64,000 nt of DNA from Cytobacillus sp. IB215665. GTDB taxonomy: Bacteria > Bacillota > Bacilli > Bacillales > SM2101. The stretch covers positions 62,001-126,000 of the forward strand of contig NZ_JAXBME010000015.1 in NCBI RefSeq assembly GCF_033963835.1, in the 5' to 3' direction. Positions 23,821 to 33,464 of this stretch are shown here, in pieces (the stretch's first letter is position 1; each line of letters opens with the position of its first letter). The notes beneath the pieces are model-generated. The model ran no database searches and was not told the DNA's origin. It was given only the letters and a program-made list of their open reading frames with translations. The position numbers and the translations under genes were made by a program.

Positions 23821-24924
23821 GTGCAAAAAAACAAATGGAAAATAACGATGATCCTATCGGTGAGCCTAGTTATCATTGTTGTCATGTATTTTTTATTTGG
23901 ATCTAATCAGCAGGCAGCTACTGTGAAACAAAGTTATGATGAATCAATGTATGCGAAAGCGACGTTTGCAGGTGGTTGCTTTTGGTGTATGGAGCCACCG
24001 TTTGAAAAGCTTGATGGTGTGGTAGATGCCGTATCAGGATATACTGGCGGTCAGCAAGAAAACCCAACATACAAAGAAGTGTCTGCTGGAACAACAGGTC
24101 ACATTGAAGCAGTTGAGATTATATATGACCCCCAAGAAATAACCTACGAAACTTTATTAGAGGTGTTTTGGAGACAAGTCAACCCAACAGATTCAGGTGG
24201 GCAGTTTGTTGATCGTGGAGAACAGTATCGAACAGCAATCTTTTATCAAAATGAAGAACAAAAAGAGATAGCAGAACAGTCAAAAAGCAGCTTGAATGAA
24301 TCTGGACGATATAATGATCCGATTGTAACAGAGATTCTACCAGCTGCAACATTTTATAAAGCAGAGGAGTATCATCAAGATTACTACAAAAAGAATAGCT
24401 TAAAGTATAAATTTTACCGACATAACTCGGGAAGAGATCAATATTTAGATGAGACTTGGGGTGATGATAGAGAATTTGACATTCCTAAAGCATTTATCAA
24501 GCCTTCTCAAGAAGAGTTAAAGGAGAGCTTAACACCGATACAATATAAAGTAACTCAAGAGGATGGTACGGAAAAGGCATATGATAATGAATTCTGGGAT
24601 CATAAAGAGGAAGGGATTTATGTTGATATTATTTCTGGAGAACCATTGTTTAGTTCATTAGACAAATATGATTCAGGAACTGGGTGGCCGAGCTTTACAC
24701 AACCTCTTGAACCAAATAATATCGTTGAACATGAAGACCGCAGCTTGTTTATTACACGTACAGAAGTAAGGAGCAAAAATGCAGATTCCCATCTAGGTCA
24801 TGTGTTTACTGATGGACCGAAACCGACAGGATTAAGATATTGTATAAATTCAGCTGCTCTACGATTTATATCAACAGACGATTTGCAAGAAGAAGGGTAC
24901 GGTGATTATATGGATTTATTTTAA
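23821..24924 (+). CDS. msrAB: Membrane-anchored methionine sulfoxide reductase MsrA-MsrB fusion
   Basis: 367 residues. An N-terminal helix (residues 8-27) anchors or exports the protein. MsrA domain at about 44-200 with the catalytic [11 protein letters not shown] motif; MsrB domain at about 225-360 with [20 protein letters not shown] and the catalytic-Cys motif [13 protein letters not shown]. Together they reduce S- and R-methionine sulfoxide. The first zinc CxxC of typical MsrB is replaced ([15 protein letters not shown]), so this is a zinc-free MsrB. Start is GTG 23821 with AGAGGGG upstream. Probably repairs oxidised surface proteins outside the membrane. Monocistronic; a minisatellite starts right after the stop. 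Confidence 0.94.
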   Translation: MQKNKWKITMILSVSLVIIVVMYFLFGSNQQAATVKQSYDESMYAKATFAGGCFWCMEPPFEKLDGVVDAVSGYTGGQQENPTYKEVSAGTTGHIEAVEIIYDPQEITYETLLEVFWRQVNPTDSGGQFVDRGEQYRTAIFYQNEEQKEIAEQSKSSLNESGRYNDPIVTEILPAATFYKAEEYHQDYYKKNSLKYKFYRHNSGRDQYLDETWGDDREFDIPKAFIKPSQEELKESLTPIQYKVTQEDGTEKAYDNEFWDHKEEGIYVDIISGEPLFSSLDKYDSGTGWPSFTQPLEPNNIVEHEDRSLFITRTEVRSKNADSHLGHVFTDGPKPTGLRYCINSAALRFISTDDLQEEGYGDYMDLF

Positions 24925-24925
24925 A

Positions 24926-25890
24926 GATTTGGAGAGTAAAATGAGGGGTTTGGATAGTAAAACGATGATTTGGACAGAAAAATGATGTTTGGATAGTAAA
25001 GTAGCGAGTTTGGACAATAAAACGATGATTTGGACAGAAAAACGAGGTTTGGACAGAAAACCAGTGAATTTGGACAGTAAACCAGTGAATTTGGACAGTA
25101 AACCAGTGAATTTGGATAGTAAAGCAGTGAATATGGACAGAAAAGCAGCGAGTTTGGACAGAAAACCAGTGAATTTGGACAGAAAAGCAGCGAATTTGGA
25201 CAGAAAAGCAGCGAGTTTGGACAGAAAAGCAGCGAGTTTGTTCAGGAAAAACGAGGTTTGTACAGTAAAATAGCGAATTTGTACAGTAAAATAGCGAATT
25301 TGGACAGTAAACCAGTGAATTTGGACAGTAAACCAGTGAATTTGGATAGTAAAGCAGTGAATATGGACAGAAAAGCAGCGAGTTTGGACAGAAAACCAGT
25401 GAATTTGGACAGAAAAGCAGCGAATTTGGACAGAAAAGCAGCGAGTTTGGACAGAAAAGCAGCGAGTTTGTTCAGGAAAAACGAGGTTTGTACAGTAAAA
25501 TAGCGAATTTGTACAGTAAAATAGCGAATTTGGACAGAAAAGTAGAGAATTTGGACAGAAAAGCAGCGAGTTTGGACAGAAAATCAGTGAGTTTGTTCAG
25601 GAAAAACGAGGTTTGGACAGTAAAATAGCGAATTTGGACAGTAAAATAGCGAATTTGGACAGTAAACCAGTGAATTTGGATAGAAAAGTAGCGAGTTTGG
25701 ACAGTAAACCAGTGAATTTGGACAGTAAAGTAGCGAGTTTGGACAATAAAACGTGAATTTGGACAGTAAAGCAGTGAATATGGACAGAAAAACAGCGAGT
25801 TTGGACAATAAAACCAAGGTTTGGACAGAAAAGCAGTGAGTTTGGACAGAAAACCAGCAAGTTTTGACAAAAAAATTGAATTTGGCTAGT
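24926..25890. repeat. 21-bp minisatellite array (about 46 units) with a 230-bp higher-order duplication
   Basis: Tandem units close to AATTTGGACAGTAAACCAGTG (21 bp) run from just after the msrAB stop to about 25890, with variants such as GCGAGTTTGGACAGAAAAGCA. Blocks 25066-25295 and 25296-25525 are near-identical 230-bp copies; each contains one 20-bp unit, so the reading frame shifts every block. Because the unit has no stop in several frames, open frames appear on both strands (repeats of NLDSKPV or CPNSLFY), but none has a credible start and ribosome site, and the frame is not kept across blocks. Treated as non-coding repeat DNA. Confidence 0.88.
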
Positions 25891-25954
25891 AAATCTAGCT
25901 AGTGGATAAGAATATGGTTAGTATGAGCAACATAGTGAGTTAGGCGAGGATCTC

Positions 25955-25984
25955 AGGGGTTTCACCTCAATAGGAAAACCCCCT
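25955..25984 (-). terminator. Weak hairpin after the nitrate transporter
   Basis: On the minus strand AGGGGGTTTT, a 12-base loop, AAACCCCT, eight bases beyond the stop codon; no T-run, so only tentative. Confidence 0.35.
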
Positions 25985-25991
25985 ACTGCTT

Positions 25992-27440
25992 CTATGTTTC
26001 AGCTGAATATTCATCACCATGTGAATCTTTTGGCTCTTCTAAAGCAAACATACAATATAGAAAACTTAGTAATGCACCAACAGACAAAATAATAAAAAAT
26101 TGTCTAGGAGTAACGAAAGTGAGTAATGTTAAGTAGACAACGGCTCCTACATTTCCATAAGCACCTGCCATACCGGAAATTTGGCCAGTCATTTTACGTT
26201 TAATAAAAGGGATAACGGCAAAAGTAGCTCCTTCTGCTCCTTGGATAAACATGGAGGTTAAAACAGTAATGGTAACAGCTAGAACAATAGGCCAACTTGA
26301 GTTGATAAATGCCATCCCAAGTAATCCTATGGATATTCCTAACATATAAGAGAGCATGATTAGTTTTCTACTTCTAACATGATCAGATATCCACCCACCT
26401 AACGGTCGTGCAAATAAATTAACAAAAGCAAAAGATGAGGCTATTAATCCCGCTGTTGTCGGGGTTAAAGAGAATGTTGTTAAGAAAAAAGTTGGCAACA
26501 TTGAGACGATTGCCAATTCAGCACCGAAGTTTGCAAAATAAGTTGTGTTAAGCGCAGCGACATTTTTAAAGCGATAGCCTCCTGATTTTGTTTCCTTTGA
26601 TCTTAACAAAGGTATATTCACTCTTAATATTTGAATGATTTGATAAGTGAGTACAATGAGCAGAACAACATAAATAACATATAAGGTATTTTGCGGAATG
26701 AAGTTTAAATTTTTTAATCGCCATGCGAGCAATCCCAAAACACCTACTAACGGAATTGTCCAAACAATTAATTGAATTAAATCACTCCAAGAGCTTACTT
26801 GCATTGCTGCTATTTTTTCTGACCGAAGAAATTTTTTACCTTCAGGTGTGTCAGTTACGATGAAGAAATAAATGATGCCATAGATGAGGCAAATGACGCC
26901 TGTATAAGCAATTGCATATCTCCATCCGTTGTCACCACCGATAATTTGTATAGCTATCCAGGGCAAAAGAACAGCAGCTGCAGCTGAGCCGAAATTGCCA
27001 AACCCAGCGTAAAAGCCTTCGGCAAAGCCAACTTTTTTTGGAGGGAACCATTCTGAAATGATTCGAATCCCAATGACAAAGCTTGCACCAATGCCACTCA
27101 AAACTAGTCGAGATACGAAAAGCTGCATCCATGAATTTCCGAATGCAAAAACAAAGGTAGGAAAAGCCATGATAATGAGTAATGCAGAAAAAACGATTCT
27201 AGGTCCATATTTGTCAAGTAACATCCCAACAACTATTCTTGCTGGGACAGTTAGAGCAACGTTAATAATAGCTAATGCCGCGAGGTGATCATCTGTCAAC
27301 CATCCTACAGATTCAACCATCGTTGTGGCTAGAGGTGCCATATTAAACCACGTAAAAAAAGAAATGAAAAAAGCTATCCACGTAAAATGTAATACTCGAA
27401 TTTGTTTGTTTTGAAATTTCATTAATTCACTAGGTTTCAT
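25992..27440 (-). CDS. Nitrate/nitrite transporter, MFS NNP family (second NarK-type)
   Basis: 482 residues, 12 predicted helices with a long central loop. The two nitrate signature motifs of the NNP family are visible as GFYAGFGNFGSAAAAVLLPW in helix 5 and GMAGAYGNVGAVVYLTLLTF in helix 11; MFS loop motifs GMLLDKYGPR and GGWISDHVRSRK occur after helices 2 and 8. Likely a nitrate/proton symporter or nitrate/nitrite antiporter. Its sequence is distinct from the NarK gene just upstream; the pair recalls the NarK1/NarK2 couples found as fusions in some denitrifiers. It lies 40 bases downstream of that gene, on the same strand, so they are probably co-transcribed. Start ATG at 27440 has no strong ribosome site. 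Confidence 0.9.
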   Translation of the reverse strand: MKPSELMKFQNKQIRVLHFTWIAFFISFFTWFNMAPLATTMVESVGWLTDDHLAALAIINVALTVPARIVVGMLLDKYGPRIVFSALLIIMAFPTFVFAFGNSWMQLFVSRLVLSGIGASFVIGIRIISEWFPPKKVGFAEGFYAGFGNFGSAAAAVLLPWIAIQIIGGDNGWRYAIAYTGVICLIYGIIYFFIVTDTPEGKKFLRSEKIAAMQVSSWSDLIQLIVWTIPLVGVLGLLAWRLKNLNFIPQNTLYVIYVVLLIVLTYQIIQILRVNIPLLRSKETKSGGYRFKNVAALNTTYFANFGAELAIVSMLPTFFLTTFSLTPTTAGLIASSFAFVNLFARPLGGWISDHVRSRKLIMLSYMLGISIGLLGMAFINSSWPIVLAVTITVLTSMFIQGAEGATFAVIPFIKRKMTGQISGMAGAYGNVGAVVYLTLLTFVTPRQFFIILSVGALLSFLYCMFALEEPKDSHGDEYSAET

Positions 27441-27480
27441 GCGGAATTCTCCCCCAAATAATCACAAATAAAAAAGGTTA

Positions 27481-28776
27481 TTAGCATTTGATCTCAGCAT
27501 TTTTACGAGAATAGTAATACCAGCAAATTATTAAGCTGATCGCGTAATATACAAGAAATATATATAAAGCAAAATTGGCAGAGCCCGTTGTGTCAATGGA
27601 CCAGCCAAATACTTTTGGGATTAAAAATGCGCCGTATGCTGCGATAGCTGCGATAAAACCTAACACTGGAGAGGACTCTTTTGCTGGAAAAATAAAAGGA
27701 ACCATACGGAAAGTAGAGCCATTTGCTATTCCCGTAGTAAAGAATAGGATAAGAAACATGATTAAAAAACCGGTGAAATGATGAATTTGTAAGAAATATA
27801 TTACACCTATCGTAGCAATGATCATAATAATAATGTCCCAAAAGGTAATAAGTGCACCACTGCCTACTTTGTCTGATATCCACCCTCCAACAGGACGGAC
27901 TGCTGCTCCGATTAATGGTCCTAAAAATGCTAATCCGACTGCATTCTGTTCGGCAAATTCATTTTGAATTAACAATGGAAAAGCTGCGGCATATCCAATA
28001 AATGACCCAAAACACATCGTATACAACCAAGTCATAATCCAAGTGTGCTTTCTTTTGAATATAATAGCTTGTTCCTTAAAAGATTGTTTTGTTCCCGGTA
28101 AGTTGTCCATGCCGACTACTGCAGCTAGTGTAATGATAATAATCGGAATTACCCATACAAACGCTGCATTTTGAATCCAAATGGTTTCACCATTATCTAA
28201 TGTTTGCGATGTCCCAGTAAAAGCTCCAATAATGCTTGCTGTTATGACGATTGGAGTGAGGAATTGTACGACACTCACACCTAGGTTACCAATACCAGCA
28301 TTTAATCCTAAAGCCGCCCCTCGCTCTTTTTTTGGATAAAATGGATTAATATTTGCCATGGATGAAGAAAAATTCCCGCCACCAATACCACATAATGCTG
28401 CTAAAGTTGCCATCATCGTAAAGGACGTTTCTGGATTGTTGACTGCAATGCCAATTCCTACTGTTGGTAAAAGCAAAAGAGCTGTACTAATGACTGTCCA
28501 ATTTTTTCCTCCAACAATCCCAGGCATAAAAGTAAAAAAAATACGAAACGTAGCTCCTGTTAATCCGGGAAGGGCTGCCAACGTAAATAATTCTGATTGG
28601 GTAAAAGAAAAGCCTACATCATTTAACCTGACAGCAACGACTGACCATATTTGCCAAACAACAAAGGCTAATAGTAGGGCAGGGATGGATATCCATAAAT
28701 TCCTTCGAGCATGTCTTCGACCTTCGCGCTCCCAAAAATCCTCATTTTCTGGTTCCCAGTTTGTAATCCTAGCCAT
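27481..28776 (-). CDS. narK: Nitrate/nitrite antiporter NarK (E. coli NarK/NarU type)
   Basis: 431 residues with the NarK/NarU N-terminus (ITNWEPENEDFWEREGRRHARRNLWIS broken here as NWEPENEDFWEREG then ARRNLWISIPALLLAF). Nitrate motifs AALGLNAGIGNLGVSVVQ (helix 5) and LGFIAAIAAYGAFLIPKVFG (helix 11) are present, and the two substrate-binding arginines of E. coli NarK have counterparts in TGATFRIFF and GAAVRPVGGW. It would bring nitrate in and nitrite out for respiratory nitrate reduction. First gene of a two-transporter operon, upstream of a hemerythrin gene and the divergent narGHJI. GGAGGATTGGC lies before the ATG. Confidence 0.93.
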   Translation of the reverse strand: MARITNWEPENEDFWEREGRRHARRNLWISIPALLLAFVVWQIWSVVAVRLNDVGFSFTQSELFTLAALPGLTGATFRIFFTFMPGIVGGKNWTVISTALLLLPTVGIGIAVNNPETSFTMMATLAALCGIGGGNFSSSMANINPFYPKKERGAALGLNAGIGNLGVSVVQFLTPIVITASIIGAFTGTSQTLDNGETIWIQNAAFVWVIPIIIITLAAVVGMDNLPGTKQSFKEQAIIFKRKHTWIMTWLYTMCFGSFIGYAAAFPLLIQNEFAEQNAVGLAFLGPLIGAAVRPVGGWISDKVGSGALITFWDIIIMIIATIGVIYFLQIHHFTGFLIMFLILFFTTGIANGSTFRMVPFIFPAKESSPVLGFIAAIAAYGAFLIPKVFGWSIDTTGSANFALYIFLVYYAISLIICWYYYSRKNAEIKC

Positions 28777-29026
28777 GCCAATCCTCCGTCCTAAATATTA
28801 ATCTTTGTTATCATTCCTTTTGGTTCATATTTGTATACGTTTATATTCTAAGTAACGAACAACATTCACTTTTCTGAAATGAGCATGATATAAATAGCAT
28901 TTTATTAATAGACATTTGCTGTTTTTCGTACTAAGCAATAAAATAACAACATGAATTTTCTATCACTTTTTCTTATGTGAAAATATAGCGAGGTATAATC
29001 CCATCCGTTCCGAAAAAATTCATAAT
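28777..29026. other. narK upstream region, no gene seen
   Basis: 250 AT-rich bases that should contain the narK promoter. I looked for the Bacillus Fnr box (TGTGA-N6-TCACA) and did not find a convincing one. Confidence 0.4.
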
Positions 29027-29065
29027 AAAAGAGCAACCTTAAGAAATCTTAAAGATTGCTCTTTT
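29027..29065 (-). terminator. Terminator downstream of the hemerythrin gene
   Basis: AAAAGAGCAA and TTGCTCTTTT (10 bp) enclose an inner CTT/AAG stem; A-run and T-run flanks. It lies beyond element E8, so it probably ended the hemerythrin transcript before the insertion. Confidence 0.78.
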
Positions 29066-29070
29066 GTTAC

Positions 29071-29211
29071 GGCAGTTTTCGGATTGATTGTTGATTTTCG
29101 CACTAAATCTATTCGTTGTATATTAGTTGATTTTCGTAATTACGGTGGTCGATAGACTTCATTTTATTGCCATTGTTAGTAATGAAAGCATCAACAATTA
29201 CGGAAAGAGTC
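29071..29211. repeat. Interspersed miniature element, reverse orientation (E8)
   Basis: GGCAGTTTTCGGATTGATTG ... CAACAATTACGGAAAGAGTC, 141 bp. It ends 8 bases before the stop codon of the hemerythrin gene; a target duplication is not clear. Confidence 0.65.
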
Positions 29212-29218
29212 TAGTTAA

Positions 29219-29629
29219 TTAAGACAAGAGTATCTCCTCATCATGGTTATGTATATCTAAAACAATTAATATAGCTTTAAAATGATCGATCACTTCTTCT
29301 GTTAACCCTTCGTTTTTTAGCATGTCTTTTACGTCCGTTACTAATATTCGTAGCAAGTCATGATCTCGCTTTAACATAGTTAATGGTTCTTTTAAATTTG
29401 GATTCTTATCAAGAAGATCAACATAAAATCCTTCCTCTTCAGAATCTGCGTGAGCGATCGTTCTAGTCTCCCAATGTTCAACTAACACTTTTGCAACAGT
29501 TTGTGCGTATTGGTGTTGGTCGTCTTTATATAACTTCACTAGCATATCAAGTAACTCTTTCCCCTCAGTGACTGCTCCTTCATGAATTGATTGGTGAGCG
29601 TCTAATTTTCTTAATGATGGTCCCGACAT
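29219..29629 (-). CDS. Hemerythrin-domain protein
   Basis: 136 residues forming a four-helix HHE/hemerythrin fold: His in LDAHQSIHEG (helix 1), EHWETRTIAHADSEEEGFY (helix 2), RDHDLLRIL (helix 3) and HNHDEEILL (helix 4) supply the ligands of a di-iron centre. Such proteins bind oxygen or nitric oxide, or repair iron-sulfur clusters; next to a respiratory nitrate reductase, NO handling is a reasonable inference. Start: GAGGTGA directly precedes one ATG and lies 7 bases before the next; the second (MSGPSLRKL, 29629) is preferred. Divergent from narG with about 150 bases between. Confidence 0.85.
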   Translation of the reverse strand: MSGPSLRKLDAHQSIHEGAVTEGKELLDMLVKLYKDDQHQYAQTVAKVLVEHWETRTIAHADSEEEGFYVDLLDKNPNLKEPLTMLKRDHDLLRILVTDVKDMLKNEGLTEEVIDHFKAILIVLDIHNHDEEILLS

Positions 29630-29653
29630 CTTCATTCACCTCATTATTCGTGT

Positions 29654-29668
29654 TGTTAATGGTTAACA
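29654..29668. promoter_or_regulatory. Perfect inverted repeat between hemerythrin and narG
   Basis: TGTTAA TGG TTAACA lies in the divergent promoter region, about 112 bases before the narG start. It resembles half-sites used by Rex-type redox repressors (TTGTTAA-N4-TTAACAA) but with a 3-base rather than 4-base spacer. Operator role is inferred only. Confidence 0.35.
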
Positions 29669-29780
29669 GTATAAACACCTTATTAACTTTTAAACATCTA
29701 ATCATTTTAGAATATTTACTAAACGATTTGGGCAAAAGAATGCCATAGCGATGATTTCTAAATAAGGAAGGATGCGGAAA

Positions 29781-32700
29781 ATGAGTAAAAAGAAGCTCCC
29801 ACTTCTAAAGAAACTTACATATTTCGGGAAAACAACTGAGCTTACAGACCACAGTGAACTATCACCATATGATAGGGAAACGGAGAAGTACTATCGTAGA
29901 AGGTGGCAACATGACAAAGTAGTCCGGTCCACACATGGTGTGAATTGTACTGGCTCTTGTAGCTGGAAAATACATGTGAAAGACGGGATTATCACGTGGG
30001 AAACTCAACAAACTGATTATCCTTCAACAGGCCCTGATATGCCTGAATATGAACCAAGAGGCTGTCCTAGAGGGGCTAGTTTTTCATGGTATATTTATAG
30101 TCCTTTAAGAGTGAGGTACCCATATGTAAGAAGCAGTCTTATTAAATTATGGCGGCAGGCAATGAAGGAAAACACCAATGCTGTTGATGCTTGGGCGAGT
30201 ATTATCGAAGATCCTGACAAGGAAAGGCAATATAAATCTACAAGAGGAAAGGGTGGGTTTGTTCGTACCTCATGGGACGAAGTAAATACACTTATCGCTG
30301 CACAGTTATTATATACGATTAATAAGTATGGACCAGATAGAATTTTTGGCTTTTCCCCGATTCCAGCTATGTCAATGGTTAGTCACGCAGGCGGTGCACG
30401 ATTTTTATCATTAATAGGTGGTGCCATCCTTAGTTTTTATGATTGGTATGCTGACCTTCCTCCAGCATCACCACAAGTATGGGGTGAACAAACAGACGTA
30501 CCGGAAAGTTCAGATTGGTACAATTCTAGTTATTTACTAATATGGGGCTCTAATGTACCACAAACTAGAACACCTGACTCACATTTTATGGTAGAAGCGA
30601 GGTATAGAGGAACGAAAGTCGTCTCAATTAGTCCTGATTACGCTGAATACGTTAAATTTGCAGACAATTGGTTGGCTGTCAATCCAGGTATGGATGCTGC
30701 ATTAGCAATGGCAATGACTCATGTCATACTTAAGGAATTCTACGTCGACAAAAATACGCCTTATTTCGATAATTACGCAAAAATGTATACTGATCTACCT
30801 TTCTTAATCAAGCTTGAAAAAAAAGGAGAATCCTATGTAGCTAATCGTTTCTTAAGGGCTAGTGATATTGGACAGAATATAGCTCATGCCGAATGGAAGC
30901 CAGTCGTTATAGATAGTGAAACTAATCAACTTCTTATACCTAATGGAACAATAGGACATCGTTGGGAGGATAATGGTAACTGGAATCTTAACTTACAACA
31001 GTCATCAGAAGATGGACAGTCTATTTCACCATTATTAACGCTTCTTAATAATGAAGATGAACTGCTTTCGATAACAATTCCTTATTTTGATGAAAATGAG
31101 AAAACAACACTTGAACGGACTATACCTGTAAGAATAGTTAGTGATGGAGATGGCCAAGTTCAATATGTGACAACTGTATTTGATTTATTACTTGCAAAAA
31201 CAGGCGTAAGTCGTAATTTACCAGGAGATTATCCAACAAATTATGATGATCCAAAGCCATATACCCCAGCCTGGCAGGAAGATAAAACGGGGATTAACAA
31301 AGAGGTTGTTGCACAAATTGCACGTGAGTTTGCGCAAAATGCAATTGATTCAAATGGTCGATCCATGATTATTATGGGTTCTGGAATTAACCATTGGTAT
31401 CATTCAGATGTCATTTATCGAGCGGTGCTAAATCTTGTATTGCTAACTGGATCTCAAGGTGTGAATGGTGGCGGATGGGCTCATTATGTAGGGCAAGAGA
31501 AGGTGAGGCCATTAGAAGGCTGGCAAACCGTTGCAACTGCACGTGATTGGGGTGGACCACCACGCTTACAGAATGGTACATCATTTTTTTACTTTGCAAC
31601 AGAGCAGTGGAGGTATGAGGATCAATCAGTTGATGACCATATCTCTCCAACGATTGATAAACCAAGATATGAACATTTAGCAGATTATAATGCGTTAGCG
31701 GCTAGATTAGGGTGGCTTCCCTCCTATCCACAATTTCAGGAAAATAGTATACATCTTTATAAAAAAGCTAACGCAAAGACAAATGATGAAGCTGTGAAGT
31801 ATGTAGTAGATAATTTAAAAAACGGCAAACTTAAGTTTGCTATTGAAAATCCGAGTAATCCTGCTAATTTTCCGAGGTCATTAATTGTATGGCGTGCTAA
31901 TTTATTAGGCAGTTCTGCTAAAGGTCATGAGTATTTTTTGAAACACCTCTTAGGAACACACCATGGTTCTTTAAGTGTTGCAAATGATGAATTACATACT
32001 GCTGAAGTCGATAGTCAAGAAATTTCAGCTGAAGGGAAACTCGATTTGTTAGTTAATATAGATTTTCGTATGACTGGAACGGGGTTGTATTCGGATATTG
32101 TACTGCCTGCTGCTACTTGGTATGAGAAATATGATATTAGTAGCACTGACATGCATCCATTTGTACATCCGTTTAATCCAGCGATAGCACCCCCTTGGGA
32201 AAGTAAGTCTGATTGGGATACATTCAAAAATCTGGCGAAAAAATTATCTGAATTAGCAGAAGAGATTTTTCCAGAGCCAACGAAAGATATTGTTGCAACA
32301 CCTTTATTACATGATACGAAAGATGAAATTTCACAATTATTTGGACAAATACCTGATTGGAAGCATGGTGATGTAGAACCAGAGCCTGGTGTAAATTTAC
32401 CGCGTATACACGTTGTAGAACGGGAGTACACGAAGGTATATGAGAAATATATTGCATTAGGTGGTGTAATTAAGGATAGCATTGGTGCTAAGGGTATTGG
32501 TTGGGATGCAAAGGAAGAGTATGAAAAGTTAAAAGCAATAAATGGTGTAGCAAGACAAACAAAGGATTACAAAGATTGTCCGAGTCTGTATACGGATCGA
32601 AATGTAGCTGAAACGATACTAACGTTGTCTAGTACAACGAACGGCTCTCTAGCAATGAAAGCATGGGATGTCATGGAGAAGAAAACTGGGCAGCAGTTAA

Positions 32701-33464
32701 AAGATTTGGCTATCGAACGTGCAGAAGAGCACATTTCCTTTGATGAAATAACTGCTCAGCCTCAAAAAGTCATTTCATCACCAGTATTTAGCGGTACAGA
32801 GACTGGAAATAGACGTTATTCACCTTTTACGACAAATGTAGAACGTCTCATACCATGGAGAACATTAACGGGTAGACAACATTTCTATTTAGACCATGAA
32901 ACCATACTAGAATTTGGTGAAGAACTACCTACATTTAAAGCACCTCTTCGTAAATTAGCATTTTTAGATCAAGATCACCGACCGAATCACGGTAATGAAA
33001 TTGAGTTGCGTTATTTAACACCACATTTTAAATGGTCATATCACAGTACTTATGGTGATACGTTACCGATGCTTACTTTATTTAGAGGTGGTCCACACGT
33101 CTGGCTTAATTATGAAGATGCCAATACTGCAGGGATTAACGATAACGATTGGCTAGAGATGTATAACAGAAATGGTGTCGTAGTTGCACGAGCAGTTACA
33201 AGTCATCGTTTGCCTAGAGGGGTAGCTTATATGTATCACGTCCAGGACAGAACGATTAATGTGCCAGGTTCACCAACTACGAAGTTGCGAGGAGGAACAT
33301 TTAACAGTCCAACGAGAATCCATATTAAACCTACACAAATGATTGGTGGATATGCACAGCTAAGTTATGGCTTTAATTATTACGGCCCAACAGGTAATCA
33401 GCGAGATGAAATGGTCATGATCCGCAGGCTAGAGAAGGGTGAGGTGAACTGGCTTGAAAGTTAA
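29781..33464 (+). CDS. narG: Respiratory nitrate reductase alpha subunit NarG
   Basis: About 1227 residues, the usual NarG length. The N-terminal FS0 cluster site (HGVNCTGSCSW ... EPRGCPRGASF, with His replacing one Cys), the molybdenum-Asp motif YDWYADLPPASPQVWGEQTD near residue 225, and the C-terminal molybdopterin domain (NHGNEIELRYLTPHFKWS, TKLRGGTFNSPTRIH) are all present. It reduces nitrate to nitrite on the cytoplasmic side of the membrane as part of NarGHI. Start is ATG 29781 (MSKKKLPLL) with AAGGAAGG 9 bases upstream; an ATG three codons earlier is too close. First gene of narGHJI, overlapping narH by 11 bases. Confidence 0.96.
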   Translation: MSKKKLPLLKKLTYFGKTTELTDHSELSPYDRETEKYYRRRWQHDKVVRSTHGVNCTGSCSWKIHVKDGIITWETQQTDYPSTGPDMPEYEPRGCPRGASFSWYIYSPLRVRYPYVRSSLIKLWRQAMKENTNAVDAWASIIEDPDKERQYKSTRGKGGFVRTSWDEVNTLIAAQLLYTINKYGPDRIFGFSPIPAMSMVSHAGGARFLSLIGGAILSFYDWYADLPPASPQVWGEQTDVPESSDWYNSSYLLIWGSNVPQTRTPDSHFMVEARYRGTKVVSISPDYAEYVKFADNWLAVNPGMDAALAMAMTHVILKEFYVDKNTPYFDNYAKMYTDLPFLIKLEKKGESYVANRFLRASDIGQNIAHAEWKPVVIDSETNQLLIPNGTIGHRWEDNGNWNLNLQQSSEDGQSISPLLTLLNNEDELLSITIPYFDENEKTTLERTIPVRIVSDGDGQVQYVTTVFDLLLAKTGVSRNLPGDYPTNYDDPKPYTPAWQEDKTGINKEVVAQIAREFAQNAIDSNGRSMIIMGSGINHWYHSDVIYRAVLNLVLLTGSQGVNGGGWAHYVGQEKVRPLEGWQTVATARDWGGPPRLQNGTSFFYFATEQWRYEDQSVDDHISPTIDKPRYEHLADYNALAARLGWLPSYPQFQENSIHLYKKANAKTNDEAVKYVVDNLKNGKLKFAIENPSNPANFPRSLIVWRANLLGSSAKGHEYFLKHLLGTHHGSLSVANDELHTAEVDSQEISAEGKLDLLVNIDFRMTGTGLYSDIVLPAATWYEKYDISSTDMHPFVHPFNPAIAPPWESKSDWDTFKNLAKKLSELAEEIFPEPTKDIVATPLLHDTKDEISQLFGQIPDWKHGDVEPEPGVNLPRIHVVEREYTKVYEKYIALGGVIKDSIGAKGIGWDAKEEYEKLKAINGVARQTKDYKDCPSLYTDRNVAETILTLSSTTNGSLAMKAWDVMEKKTGQQLKDLAIERAEEHISFDEITAQPQKVISSPVFSGTETGNRRYSPFTTNVERLIPWRTLTGRQHFYLDHETILEFGEELPTFKAPLRKLAFLDQDHRPNHGNEIELRYLTPHFKWSYHSTYGDTLPMLTLFRGGPHVWLNYEDANTAGINDNDWLEMYNRNGVVVARAVTSHRLPRGVAYMYHVQDRTINVPGSPTTKLRGGTFNSPTRIHIKPTQMIGGYAQLSYGFNYYGPTGNQRDEMVMIRRLEKGEVNWLES

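Noticed and set aside
24989-25503. Open frames with NLDSKPV-type repeats inside the minisatellite, plus strand
   Set aside because: They arise because the 21-bp unit has no stop; starts are TTG without a ribosome site and the frame shifts once per 230-bp block.
25472-25870. Minus-strand frames with CPNSLFY-type repeats
   Set aside because: Same cause; overlapping open frames in more than one register on one strand show that openness is compositional.
24926-25890. CRISPR array
   Set aside because: Units are contiguous 20-21 bp repeats with no unique spacers and no cas genes nearby.
28801-29026. Possible Fnr box near narK (TATGTGA near 28973)
   Set aside because: The second half-site is absent at the right spacing; TCACTTTTTCTTATGTGA faces the wrong way.
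32015-32482. Minus-strand frame of 155 codons inside narG
   Set aside because: Lies wholly within narG, which is unmistakable by its domain motifs.
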